Positions 1 through 9,200 of a stretch of DNA of 57,428 bases are shown piece after piece. The position numbers and the translations under genes were made by a program. The DNA is from UBA1794 sp964439955 (GTDB lineage: Bacteria > Bacteroidota > Bacteroidia > Bacteroidales > Bacteroidaceae), in contig CAYTPX010000011.1 of assembly GCA_964439955.1 (NCBI GenBank), positions 1 through 57,428 on the forward strand, written 5' to 3'. The notes beneath the pieces are model-generated. The model saw only the letters and a program-made list of their open reading frames with translations, was not told where the DNA came from and did not search any database. Positions within the stretch are counted from its first letter, which is position 1. Every line of letters starts with the position of its first letter.

Positions 1-39
1 CATGAGGGACAAGGCAAAAAGGTAAAAAGTACGTTTCAT
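1..39 (-). CDS. N-terminus of an exported protein, cut by the window edge
   Basis: Read on the minus strand from an ATG at 39, the 13 visible codons give MKRTFYLFALSLM. This is a positively charged start followed by a hydrophobic run, the beginning of a signal peptide. No function can be given because the rest lies outside the window. The gene diverges from the TonB receptor that begins near 626, so the 40-600 stretch is its upstream region. The call rests only on the start codon and the signal-peptide pattern. Confidence 0.5.
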   Translation of the reverse strand, partial: MKRTFYLFALSLM

Positions 40-482
40 GGGCTAATAGTGTTTTTCGAATGCCAGCGGCTTCGGGGATGGCAAGGGGTTGGTGTTTGGG
101 TGGATTGCCACATGCCTGGAAAAAGACGCGAAGCCGAAGACTGCCGCCCGTTCTGCCGCTTATGTGCCTCCGCATTGCCTTCCCCGTAGAAACGGGCAAC
201 GTCGGAAACCCACGTCGGTGTCTGGGGTATGCCTTTTGGCCGCCGCAGGCGGCCGAAGAGGTGCGCCAACACACGCCATGGGGCGTTTCCCGTTGCCTGG
301 TTCTTGGCAGGGATCTTGGGGTTGCGGGGTTCATAAGCTGTCAAAACCCAAGCGCCAGTTACGCCTTTTCCAGCCAGTGCGTCCTGCCCCGCCCGCGCCC
401 CAAGGGGCGTCGGCACGGGACATGACTTTGCAGAGGTAGCCGTTTATTCCGGGAAACGCCCTATCTTTTTGCCCTTTTCGCT

Positions 483-506
483 GCCGCTTTTCCCGGAAAG
501 TGCCGC
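483..506. repeat. Dispersed palindromic repeat, copy A
   Basis: GCCGC, then TTTTCCCGGAAA, then GTGCCGC: an imperfect palindrome with the TTTTCCCGGAAA core seen elsewhere in the window. It lies about 90 bp upstream of the receptor promoter. Confidence 0.5.
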
Positions 507-592
507 ACCCGAAGGGGAAATCCCCGGCTTGCGGCAGGAATGCTGGCACTAAAAGCTGTAATTTTTATACACCGTATTTGCAGGGGTTGTGC

Positions 593-600
593 TATTTTTG
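593..600 (+). promoter_or_regulatory. Bacteroidetes -7 element of the TonB receptor gene
   Basis: TATTTTTG matches TAnnTTTG. Transcription would start near 606, which leaves a very short leader and favours the ATG at 626 or 614 over any start further upstream. Confidence 0.5.
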
Positions 601-625
601 CCTGCCGGAAAGTATGGGAAAGTAT

Positions 626-2563
626 ATGGAAAGGCAGAGTAGGGGATACAAGGCCCGCATTGTGGAGGGGGCTTTCGTCTTGGCGTTGTCAGGCGGCGTG
701 CTTCCCTTCGGCGCACGGGCCGCCTCGCCGGACACGGTGGGGGTGGCGCGCAACCATCCGCTCGACGAGCTGGTCGTCACAGGTACCCGCAACGAAACGG
801 ACGTCCGCCACTTGCCGATGACGGTTTCGGTGATAGGGAGGGACTTGATCGAGTCGGCCAACAATCCCTCGTTGCTCCCGGTTCTGACCGAACAGGTGCC
901 CGGCTTGTTTACGACGGCCCGGGGGGTGATGGGGTACGGTGTCTCCGATGGTGCCGCGGGGGCCATCTCGTTGCGCGGGTTGGGGGGCGGTTCGGGCCGG
1001 TTGATGGTGCTTATCGACGGCCATCCGCAATACATGGGCCTGTTCGGCCATCCGATAGCCGACGCGTGCCAGTCGTTCTTGGCCGAACGTGTCGAGGTGT
1101 TGCGCGGGCCGGCCTCGGTATTGTATGGTTCTAATGCAATGGGCGGCGTGGTGAACATAGTGACGCGGAAAATGGAGGTGGACGGGGTGAAGACGCATGC
1201 CAACGTGGGCTACGGTTCTTATAACACTTTACAGACGGAGGTGACGAACCGTGTGCGAAAAGGCCGCTTCACGAGTATCGTAAGCGCTTCGTACAACCGC
1301 ACGGACGGGCATCGTGAGGACATGGACTTTGGGCAATATGGCGGCTATGCGAAGTTGGGTTACGGATTGGCGGAGTCGTGGAACCTCTGGGGCGACGTAA
1401 ACGTGACGCATTTCAATGCGGCTTATCCGGGCAGTGTCTCTGCCCCGGTGCTGGACGCCTACCAACGCATCACGCGTGGCATGGCCTCGTTTGCCTTGGA
1501 GAACCATTATGGGAGGACTTCCGGCGCGTTGAGTTTCTTCTATAACTGGGGCCGGCACAAGATTGACGACGGCTATCAACCGGGTGAAGGGGAGTCCCCG
1601 CTGGATTACCGTTTCAACTCGAAGGACAACATGATGGGGCTTTCGTGGTACCAGAGCGCGCAGCTCTTTGGCGGAAACCGCTTGACGCTTGGCGTGGACT
1701 GGTACCGGTTGGGCGGGGATGCGTGGAACGAGTATATTTCCGGCGAACGTACCGGCGAGGAGCAGGCGGTCGCCGGGATGCCGCATACGGAACATGAAGT
1801 GGCCGGGTACATCGATTTCCGCCAGGATTTTGGCACTTGGCTGAGTTTCGGCGGCGGTCTCAGGGTGGACCACCATACGCAGGCCGGGACGGAATGGATA
1901 CCCCAGGCCGGGTTCTCTTTCCATTTGCCCGTTTCGGCAGAGCTTAAACTCTCGGCGGGCAAGGGGTTCCGCTATCCCGCCATACGGGAGATGTTCATGT
2001 GGGGCGTGGCCAATCCGGATTTGGAGGCGGAACGCATGTGGAACTATGAGCTTGCCTATTCGCAGAAACTGATGAACGGACGTTTGTCGTATGGCATTAA
2101 CCTGTATTACATCGATGCCGACAACCTGATTACGGTGGATGTGGTGGACGGCCGCCGCATGAACGTCAATACGGGGGAGATGGAAAATGCGGGTGTGGAA
2201 GCGCAGATAGCCTACCGCTTCAGCCAAGCTTGGTCGGCCGATGCCAACTATAGTTATTTACATATGGAAAATCCTGTGGTGGCCGCCCCCGGACACAAGT
2301 TTTATGCCGGTGTTGGTTATGGGAAGGGGGAATGGCGCTTTTCCACGGGGTTGCAGTACGTCGGCGGCCTATATACGGAAACGGGCGACAACCCGCAGAC
2401 GGAGGATTTCCTTCTGTGGAATTTCCGTGCCTCTTTCCAAGCGGCTCCTTGGCTGGGGCTTTGGATACGGGGCGAGAACCTGTTGGCCCAGGAGTATGAA
2501 ATCAATGCGGGCTACCCCATGCCCCATACGACCGTGATGGCGGGAATAAACGTGGATTTTTAG
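626..2563 (+). CDS. TonB-dependent outer membrane receptor
   Basis: This is an outer membrane receptor and transporter powered by TonB, about 645 residues long. After a signal peptide ending near FGARA comes a TonB-box-like stretch (LDELVVTGTRN), then a plug domain with the classic VEVLRGPASVLYGSNAMGGVV segment split by short loops, and a 22-strand barrel ending in an aromatic residue (VDF). It has no carboxypeptidase-like N-terminal extension and no SusD partner, so it resembles siderophore, heme or cobalamin receptors (BtuB/FepA type) rather than SusC. The substrate cannot be named. The frame is open back to 500, but the promoter at 593-600 argues for ATG 626, or ATG 614 four codons earlier. 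It stands alone; the next gene, purT, has its own promoter. Confidence 0.88.
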   Translation: MERQSRGYKARIVEGAFVLALSGGVLPFGARAASPDTVGVARNHPLDELVVTGTRNETDVRHLPMTVSVIGRDLIESANNPSLLPVLTEQVPGLFTTARGVMGYGVSDGAAGAISLRGLGGGSGRLMVLIDGHPQYMGLFGHPIADACQSFLAERVEVLRGPASVLYGSNAMGGVVNIVTRKMEVDGVKTHANVGYGSYNTLQTEVTNRVRKGRFTSIVSASYNRTDGHREDMDFGQYGGYAKLGYGLAESWNLWGDVNVTHFNAAYPGSVSAPVLDAYQRITRGMASFALENHYGRTSGALSFFYNWGRHKIDDGYQPGEGESPLDYRFNSKDNMMGLSWYQSAQLFGGNRLTLGVDWYRLGGDAWNEYISGERTGEEQAVAGMPHTEHEVAGYIDFRQDFGTWLSFGGGLRVDHHTQAGTEWIPQAGFSFHLPVSAELKLSAGKGFRYPAIREMFMWGVANPDLEAERMWNYELAYSQKLMNGRLSYGINLYYIDADNLITVDVVDGRRMNVNTGEMENAGVEAQIAYRFSQAWSADANYSYLHMENPVVAAPGHKFYAGVGYGKGEWRFSTGLQYVGGLYTETGDNPQTEDFLLWNFRASFQAAPWLGLWIRGENLLAQEYEINAGYPMPHTTVMAGINVDF

Positions 2564-2618
2564 AAGCCCGGCAAAGGGATGCGCATTCTTGCGGCGCGAT
2601 TCCGTAAAAGTCATGCAT

Positions 2619-2651
2619 CTTTTTGGGAAAAGTGGCAGGGCTTTTTTCCCG
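2619..2651. repeat. Dispersed palindromic repeat, copy B
   Basis: CTTTTTGGGAAAAGTGGCAG is followed by GGGCTTTTTTCCCG. The first 20 bases match copy D (10369-10388) at 19 of 20 positions. It lies between the receptor and purT, just upstream of the purT promoter. Confidence 0.6.
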
Positions 2652-2667
2652 TTTCGCAATAACTTGC

Positions 2668-2675
2668 TAACTTTG
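2668..2675 (+). promoter_or_regulatory. -7 element of the purT operon
   Basis: TAACTTTG fits TAnnTTTG and is located 45 bp before the purT start codon. No convincing -33 box was picked out. Confidence 0.5.
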
Positions 2676-2720
2676 CCCTTGCCCCGGGAGCTTGGCTTAC
2701 GGGGCACAAAACGGAAATAT

Positions 2721-3893
2721 ATGGAAAAGATACTGTTGTTAGGCTCCGGTGAACTGGGAAAGGAACTGGTAATCGCCGCCAAACGGATGGGGTTGTATGT
2801 CGTTGCGTGCGATTCCTACGCCGGTGCCCCGGCCATGCAGGTGGCCGACGAGGCTGAAGTATTCAACATGCTCGACGGGGAGGCGCTCGAAAGCGTGGCA
2901 CACAAGCACCGTCCGGATTATATCGTGCCGGAAATCGAGGCCATCCGCACGGAAGAGCTCTACAAGCTGGAGTGTGAAGGCATGCGTGTGGTACCCAGCG
3001 CGCGGGCGGTAAACTGCACGATGAATCGCAAGGCCATCCGCGAACTGGCCGCCCGGGAACTGGGCCTCCGCACCGCGCGTTACCGCTACGTCCAGACTTT
3101 CGACGCATTGCGGGAGGCTGCCGCCGAGTTGGGCTTCCCCTGTGTGGTAAAGCCCTTGATGTCTTCGTCGGGCAAGGGGCAGTCTGTCGTAAAAGACGCC
3201 TCCGGGCTGGAAAAGGCATGGGACTGTGCCATGAAAGGCAGCCGCGGCGACATAAGGGAGCTGATCGTCGAGGAATTTATACGCTTCGACAGTGAAATAA
3301 CCTTGCTGACTGTGACCCAAACCGACGGGCCTACGCTTTTCTGCCCGCCCATCGGACACGTGCAGGAGGGGGGCGATTTCCGCGAGAGCTTCCAGCCCGC
3401 GCCCATTGCGCCCGGCTTGTTGGAAGAGGCGCAGGACATGGCCGGAAAAGTGACCTGCGCTTTGGGCGGGGCGGGTATCTGGGGCGTGGAATTCTTCCTC
3501 GTCCGTGGGGAAAACGGGGGAGTGTATTTCTCGGAACTCTCCCCGAGACCCCACGATACGGGCATGGTGACTTTGGCCGGGACGCAGAACTTGAATGAAT
3601 TTGAACTGCACCTGCGCGCCTTCATGGGTTGGCCCATTCCCGCTGTCCGGCAAGAGAAAGCTGGCGCTTGTGCAGCGCTGCTCGCAGCAGTGACGGAGGA
3701 AAAGACGCCCGAGTACCGTGGGATAGGGCAAGTCTTGCAGGCCGGCAACGCCGATCTGCGCATCTTCGGGAAGCCGGTTGCCCGTCCGGGACGGCGGATG
3801 GGCGTAGTTTTGTGCAACGGCCGCCCGGGGGCTGACCTCGATGCCTTGCGCGATGAAGTGAAAGGCTTGGCACGGAAAGTGGAAATATATTGA
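2721..3893 (+). CDS. purT: Formate-dependent phosphoribosylglycinamide formyltransferase (GAR transformylase 2)
   Basis: PurT makes formyl-GAR from GAR, formate and ATP in purine synthesis, bypassing the folate-dependent PurN step. The product has 390 residues, the usual length. It shows the ATP-grasp layout: an N-terminal Rossmann-like part (ILLLGSGELGKELVIAAKR), the phosphate-binding loop VVKPLMSSSGKGQS, the GVEFFLV strand and the metal-binding FSELSPRPHDTGMVTL stretch. The start is ATG 2721, where the family alignment begins; the frame is open further upstream, but that part overlaps the promoter. It heads a tight cluster with two glycosyltransferase genes, the first beginning 8 bp after the purT stop. 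The three are probably co-transcribed, although no metabolic link is obvious. Confidence 0.95.
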   Translation: MEKILLLGSGELGKELVIAAKRMGLYVVACDSYAGAPAMQVADEAEVFNMLDGEALESVAHKHRPDYIVPEIEAIRTEELYKLECEGMRVVPSARAVNCTMNRKAIRELAARELGLRTARYRYVQTFDALREAAAELGFPCVVKPLMSSSGKGQSVVKDASGLEKAWDCAMKGSRGDIRELIVEEFIRFDSEITLLTVTQTDGPTLFCPPIGHVQEGGDFRESFQPAPIAPGLLEEAQDMAGKVTCALGGAGIWGVEFFLVRGENGGVYFSELSPRPHDTGMVTLAGTQNLNEFELHLRAFMGWPIPAVRQEKAGACAALLAAVTEEKTPEYRGIGQVLQAGNADLRIFGKPVARPGRRMGVVLCNGRPGADLDALRDEVKGLARKVEIY

Positions 3894-3901
3894 GCGGGCG
3901 G

Positions 3902-4963
3902 ATGAAAGTCGTTCATCTTACTTATACATTGGACTACGGTGGCATTGAGACCATGTTGGTGCATATCGCCAACGAGCAGGCCAAGCAGGCGGAAGTGGCT
4001 TTGTTCTTGATAAATGACCGGATAGAATCCAGTTTGCGCGCCTTGCTTGGGGAAGGCGTGCGGTTGGTCGAGGTCGGCCGGCCTGTGGGTTCGAAGAATC
4101 CGTGTTACCTGATTCGCTTGAACCGGCTGCTCCGTAGGGAAAAAGCCGATGTTATCCATGTGCACCACCCCGGTATTGTGCGTTTCCTGTGCCTTCCCCT
4201 TTTGAAAGGGAGCAACTTGGTATTTACGATGCACGATATCCCTTTGCCGTCCGACTTGCCTTATTTGAAATATTATCCACATGTCTTTTCCATTTCCCGC
4301 TCCGTCCAAGAGGCTTTGGCAAAGCATGGCTACGGATCGGATTTGGTTTACAATGGGATTGTTCCTGAGGATTTTACCTGTCGCCCTTCCGATACTCCCG
4401 GAGATTGCTTCCGCATGGTCCAAGTGGGCCGCCTCTTCCACGAAAAGAAGGGGCAGGATTTGTTGTTGCAGGCGTGTGCCATCCTGCTTGGGCGATGGGG
4501 AATCCGCAACTTCCACCTTGATTTTATTGGCGGAGGTGCTTCGGAGAATTTTCTGCGGCAGCTTGTTTCACAGCTTGGATTGAAAGAATATGTAACTTTC
4601 CTCGGCGTGAAGCCGCCTTCCTACGTCGCTTCCCACCTGAAGGACTATGATCTTTTCGTTCAGCCTTCGCGTTGGGAGGGATTCGGGCTGGCTGTTGCTG
4701 AAGCGATGGCCGCAAAAGTGCCCGTGTTGGTGTCCGACCAGGAAGGACCGATGGAGGTAATCGGCAACGGGGCTTATGGCTTTCATTTTCTTTCGGGCAA
4801 TGTGGAAAAATGTGCCGCCGCTATTCGGGAAATCATGCAACGCCCTGACCGGAAAGTGCTGGCGGAAAAAGCGGCAAGCTACGTGGCAAAAATGTTCGAC
4901 ATACGGCAGACGGCCCGCAACTACTTGCAGGAATACCGGAAATGTCTGGACGGAAAAAACTGA
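3902..4963 (+). CDS. Glycosyltransferase family 4
   Basis: A 353-residue GT4 (GT-B fold) glycosyltransferase that would move a sugar from a nucleotide donor onto a glycan or lipid-linked acceptor on the cytoplasmic side of the membrane. The N-terminal domain has the typical LDYGGIETML loop and DVIHVHHPG. The C-terminal domain has VQVGRLFHEKKGQDLLLQA and the donor-site EX7E region in SRWEGFGLAVAEAMAAKVPV. The ATG at 3902 is preferred over an in-frame TTG at 3890, which overlaps the purT stop and adds only four residues. It sits between purT and a second GT4 gene, and the pair suggests a role in a surface polysaccharide or lipooligosaccharide. The exact sugar is unknown. Confidence 0.9.
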   Translation: MKVVHLTYTLDYGGIETMLVHIANEQAKQAEVALFLINDRIESSLRALLGEGVRLVEVGRPVGSKNPCYLIRLNRLLRREKADVIHVHHPGIVRFLCLPLLKGSNLVFTMHDIPLPSDLPYLKYYPHVFSISRSVQEALAKHGYGSDLVYNGIVPEDFTCRPSDTPGDCFRMVQVGRLFHEKKGQDLLLQACAILLGRWGIRNFHLDFIGGGASENFLRQLVSQLGLKEYVTFLGVKPPSYVASHLKDYDLFVQPSRWEGFGLAVAEAMAAKVPVLVSDQEGPMEVIGNGAYGFHFLSGNVEKCAAAIREIMQRPDRKVLAEKAASYVAKMFDIRQTARNYLQEYRKCLDGKN

Positions 4964-4979
4964 AAAGGGTCTGTGGACA

Positions 4980-6104
4980 ATGAAAGTCTTAGTCTTGAAT
5001 GCCATACTTTATACGGCTGATGGCGGCCGGATACCCAAGGTCTCAACTATAAAGGACACGATGATTTATGGAATGTGCATGGGTTTTAAACGTCTGGGGC
5101 ATGAGGTGACGCTGGTTGCCGCTGCCGACTATCGGCCACAGGCACAGGACGAGGCTTATGATTTCGAAGTGCTTTTTCTCGATACGGCCTGTCCAAAGTT
5201 TTTCCCCCCTTCCGTATTGCCCTACCTGCCTGGCCTGAACCGTTTCTTGCGGGAGCATGCTTCGGATTATGACTTGGTACTTGCGAGTGAAACATTTTCG
5301 CTCTTGTCGCTTTCCGCTGCCCGCATTTGCCCGGGGAAGACCATCGTCTGGCAAGAACTTACGGGACACCAGCGCAAGTTCCACGAACTTCCTTCCCGCT
5401 TCTGGCATTCGCTGGTCGCCAAGTACGGGATGAAGCGCGTGTTTGCCGTAGTCCCCCGTTCGAAACCTGCTTACGAGTTCATCCGCCGCTACATGCCGAT
5501 GGCCGTGGAGAAGGTGGTGGACCATGGCATCGACCTTGATACTTTCTCATGTTCCGCAGTGAAGAAACGGCAGTTCATCAGTTCCTCCCAGCTTATTTAT
5601 CGCAAGAATGTAGACGGGATATTGCGTATTTTCCGCGACTTCCATGCCCTCCCGGGCTATGGCGACGTGCGCCTGCTGATTGCCGGAAGGGGGGAGGAGG
5701 AAGCGCGCCTGCGGGAACTGGCGGGCGAGTTGGGGCTGCTCGATGGGGGATGCGTGGAATTTCTGGGATTCTTGCCGCGTGGGGAGTTGAACAGGCATAT
5801 GCGCGAATCGATGGCTCTGCTGGTGAATACGCGCCGGGACTTGAACATGGTGTCGATTCCCGAGGCGATTGTTTCCGGGACGCCGGTGCTTACCAACCTA
5901 GAACCAGCCTCGGCCGGCTATATACGCCGCGAGCAACTGGGCATTGCCTGCAAGGACTGGGGTGCGGGGGAGTTGTGCCAGATGGTGGAGGGCAACGCTG
6001 CTTTCGTGGCGAATTGCATCCGTTTCCGCGACCGCTTGTCCAATGTCCATTGTGCCCGGCAATTTGTGGAACTGATGGAGGCGGGACGCCGGGCGGGCGG
6101 TTGA
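4980..6104 (+). CDS. Glycosyltransferase, GT4-like
   Basis: This 374-residue protein is a second GT-B glycosyltransferase, more diverged than its neighbour. The C-terminal half carries the recognisable signals: SSSQLIYRKNVDGILRIF, LLIAGRGEEEARL, CVEFLGFLPRGELNRHM and, at the donor site, NMVSIPEAIVSGTPVLTN. In that last motif the first Glu of EX7E is replaced, but the second part is intact. The N-terminal acceptor domain starts MKVLVLNAIL, as in related enzymes. The ATG at 4980 lies 16 bp after the preceding stop, so this is the third gene of the purT operon. It probably acts in the same surface-glycan pathway as the preceding gene. A strong bidirectional terminator follows. Confidence 0.82.
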   Translation: MKVLVLNAILYTADGGRIPKVSTIKDTMIYGMCMGFKRLGHEVTLVAAADYRPQAQDEAYDFEVLFLDTACPKFFPPSVLPYLPGLNRFLREHASDYDLVLASETFSLLSLSAARICPGKTIVWQELTGHQRKFHELPSRFWHSLVAKYGMKRVFAVVPRSKPAYEFIRRYMPMAVEKVVDHGIDLDTFSCSAVKKRQFISSSQLIYRKNVDGILRIFRDFHALPGYGDVRLLIAGRGEEEARLRELAGELGLLDGGCVEFLGFLPRGELNRHMRESMALLVNTRRDLNMVSIPEAIVSGTPVLTNLEPASAGYIRREQLGIACKDWGAGELCQMVEGNAAFVANCIRFRDRLSNVHCARQFVELMEAGRRAGG

Positions 6105-6137
6105 GGTCTGCGCGGAATGTCCCGCCATTTTGCAAGG

Positions 6138-6200
6138 AAAGCGCCCCGGCTTTTCGGAAAGAAGTGCAACACTTTTCACGAAAAGCCGGGGCGCTTTTTT
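6138..6200. terminator. Bidirectional terminator built from the dispersed palindrome (copy C)
   Basis: A perfect 19-bp inverted repeat (6138-6156 and 6179-6197, arm AAAGCGCCCCGGCTTTTCG) closes over a 22-base loop and is followed by T on both strands. It lies between convergent genes. The arms and loop carry the CTTTTC/GAAAAG words of the window's repeat family. Confidence 0.8.
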
Positions 6201-6208
6201 GTACAGGC

Positions 6209-9200
6209 CTACCGGCGTTTCCAGAGTTGGAAATCGTCGAACGAGAAGGAGGCCTTGTTCAACCCGTAGGTCACTTGGTACAATCCGACCTTTAGCGTGC
6301 GTCCGGCTAAATCGGGACGCTCTACGGGTGAACCAACCATCTCCTCCCAGTTCTTGCCATCGCTGCTGCAACGGATATGGAACGTGTTGCCTTTCCGCTC
6401 AATTTGCAGATAGGGGCGGTAGTCCCATGCGGCGTTGTTCTGCTGTTGCATGCGCTGCCCGTTGCGTAGGTGGGTAAGGATGTTGCCGACATTGTAGTGG
6501 GGGAAGACGCCGAAGTGCAAGGCGCGTTGCGTACCGTCTTCCCTCTGGTCGAGCACCATGAGCCCCCCTTCGTCGTAGCCCACAGGTCGGCGGTTGGCGC
6601 GCCCCGTGAAGTCGCTTACTTTCACCTGCATCAGGAAGTCGCCTTCTACGTTCTTGTACAGGACGGGGCCGTTGTCTTTCCCGTCGGGGTTGAAGAAGCA
6701 ATTTTGGGAAGTCATGGTCAGTTGCCCGTCGGCTACCTTGGCTTCCATGGCGTAGTGTGCGCTGGAGTCGGACAGCAACCCGTCCCATCCGTCGGTGATG
6801 CCCCCGGAGAGGTAGTCGGCCGGCGTGTCGAACGTGCAGGTGAAGCCTGTGAATGCGCTGGGGGAGGCATCAGCTTTCACGGGTTCGCTGCCTACGTAAA
6901 TGTTCCCGTAAGCATCTTTCACGGCAAAGGAGAATTCGGCTTGGGTAGTTTCCCCGGGCAGGTTCATCAGTCGGTCGGGCGAAAGTTGCCAAGTGGCATT
7001 GCGCTCGTCACCCACTGCGCTAAAGCGGAACGAATAAGTGCCTGCTGCAGGGACTTCCCCGCTTCCTGATACAGTAAGCCGCACCAACTCCGGCGACAAG
7101 GGCAGCACGCCGACTGCGAAACTCTTCCCGGCCAAGTCGTTCTTCGTGGCATTGTCCTGGAGTGCACGCCGTTCCCCTTCGGAGAGCGGGGCGGTGAGAA
7201 CCTGTACGGAAGCGAGGGCGACGGTTGGTTTTTCTGCCTGTGCCTCGCCCAAGGTGAGTTGGGCTGTGGGCTTGAGTGCCTCGTAGGGGAACTTGGAGAT
7301 TTGCAGCCCATCGAGATACATGAGCCAGTCCCCGTCATGTTCCGTGAGGATGATCTGGTGCCATTCGCCCGGTGTCCACTGTTTTTCTTTTTGCAGTTCC
7401 CATTTCTCGCCTTGGCAGGCTATGCCTTTCTTGGTGAGCTTGAGCGAGAAGCCGTCCCATGAAACCAAGGAAGCCTCTTTCTTGATTTTTCCTTGTACCG
7501 CGAATTGCAGGGCTAAGGCCTTCATCGGTTCTTTCCCCGCGTTGGTTGAATCTATTGTGAGCGGCTGTACCAGGGCGATTTTCCCTGCGTAGGCTTCCGG
7601 TATGGCTTGTGCCTGTGTGCGGCCTCCCCAATTCCCTTCGTTGGTAAATCCTGTGCTGCCGCCGTCTTGGGCGGAGTAGAGCAGGGCAATAGGTGACGTG
7701 CTCTCTTCGGAAGCATCGGCGGCAATTTCTTCGGCGCTGCGTGCTGTGTCGTAAATCTTCAGGGCGTGGAGGTAGCCGGTGAATGGGGATTCGCCGGTGA
7801 GTTGCTGGCCGAGGGTGATGAAGTTGCTCTTCTCGGGGATGCGGAGTACGATGTCTTTGGCCTTTACTTCTTGGCCGTCGATGTAAATGCGCTCCATGTA
7901 CCCGTCGAAAGTTACGGCGATGTGCTTCCATTGTCCTGTGGGTCGGGCAGCTTCGGGCAGCCCCATGTCTTCAAAAGAGCCGTTGTGCCCGATGAGTCCC
8001 CGGTCGGGGTTCGTCCCGTTACCGAAGGTTATTTTCTCTAATTCACCGTGGGCTGCCACCAAATCGACAATGCATTCCGTGTCGTCTGCCTCGGGGTTCA
8101 GCATCCAGGCCTCTATGGTGTAAGGCGAATTGCCCGTCATCGTAGGGGGAAGCCCGAAGTCGGAGCGGAATTGCTGGCTGCCATTGAAGGAAAAAGCCTT
8201 GCGGTTTGCTTTCAGTTCTACCCGCAGGTTGGCGTCACGCCCTTGGAAGTTTCCGCCCATCGGCGCTTTGTTGCGGATGGAAGCGATGCTGCTTCCCACG
8301 GGGTAGTCATCGGCGGATAGTTCCACGATGAGGCCGTTGCGTTCTTTCGATACGGGTGTGATGGGGACGATGGGCGTGGCGGCGTCGTATTCTATTTCGG
8401 CCGGTTCCTGCTTCCAGTTGTAGAGACGGATGTCAGCCACCGCAACTCCGGCTTCACCGCTTTGCAGGGTCAGGCCGGGCGAGGTGGCGCGGTCATAGCT
8501 TTCTTGCCGCTCGGTGCGCTTCAATACCCCGTCCACGTAATAGGAAACCTTGTCCCCATCGGCTACAATGGCTACGGAATGGAACAAATTGTCGCCGCTT
8601 GGTTGTTCCTTGGACTTGTATATTTTCTGGGATGGATGCCAAGTGAATAGCGTGTTCAGGCTTTCGTTTTCCTTACAGTACACCTTGTAACTCAACGTGA
8701 AGGGGCGTTTCTCGTAGAAATGGGCGGGCATTTGGTCCATAACGAGGCGCGTATCCGGCCCAAGGAAGAGGGCTTCTTGGTTGGTTTGCCCTGCGGATTG
8801 CCTGATGGTGCGGGTCGAGGCTTCTCCCGAAACGAGGCGGAAGCCGCGGCCAAGCATGCCCATGTTGTTTCTCCAGAGGTTGTCTTTGAAAGAAAAGGCG
8901 GGCAGGCAGATGAGTTGCTGGGGAGGGTCTTCTTTGTATGCGGAGAACACCTTGAAGTTCCATATTGCGCCGCTCAGGCCGTTTTTCTCATTTCCCGTCA
9001 CGGTAATCCGCACGTATCGGGCCTCTGCCGAGCCGTAATCGACCATCGGGCTGCCGGATTGCAGGTTATCACGCCGGTCACTGAAGAGTGTCCACTGCTT
9101 CCCGTCGGTGGAAGTTTCAATGTAATATTGGTAATAGGAAGTGGCATATTCGAATTGGGTCCAGATTCTCTCGATTTGCTCCACCTTTCCCAAATCAACC

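Larger units (their letters stand above)
40..613. other. Gene-free divergent region
   Basis: This gap lies between two divergent genes. Overlapping reading frames of 70-126 codons exist on both strands, but none has family resemblance or a credible start, and they look like chance frames in G+C-rich DNA. It holds one copy of the window's dispersed palindrome (483-506), a half-copy at about 448-462, and the receptor's promoter (593-600). A hairpin GGCCGCCGCAGGCGGCC lies near 238-254. No riboswitch could be established. Confidence 0.5.

Noticed and set aside
61..82. AATGCCAGCGGC followed by TTCGGGGA looks like the 3' end of a TPP riboswitch
   Set aside because: The CTGAGA and CTGATCTGGAT parts that should precede it are missing.
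131..146. GAAGCCGAAGACTGCC resembles the B12 box of cobalamin riboswitches, upstream of a TonB receptor
   Set aside because: The conserved upstream core (AGGGAA, GGTG..AATCC, GCCACTG) is absent, and the receptor has its own promoter 450 bases downstream of the box.
3890..3901. TTG start for the first glycosyltransferase
   Set aside because: It overlaps the purT stop codon, and the family N-terminus begins at ATG 3902.
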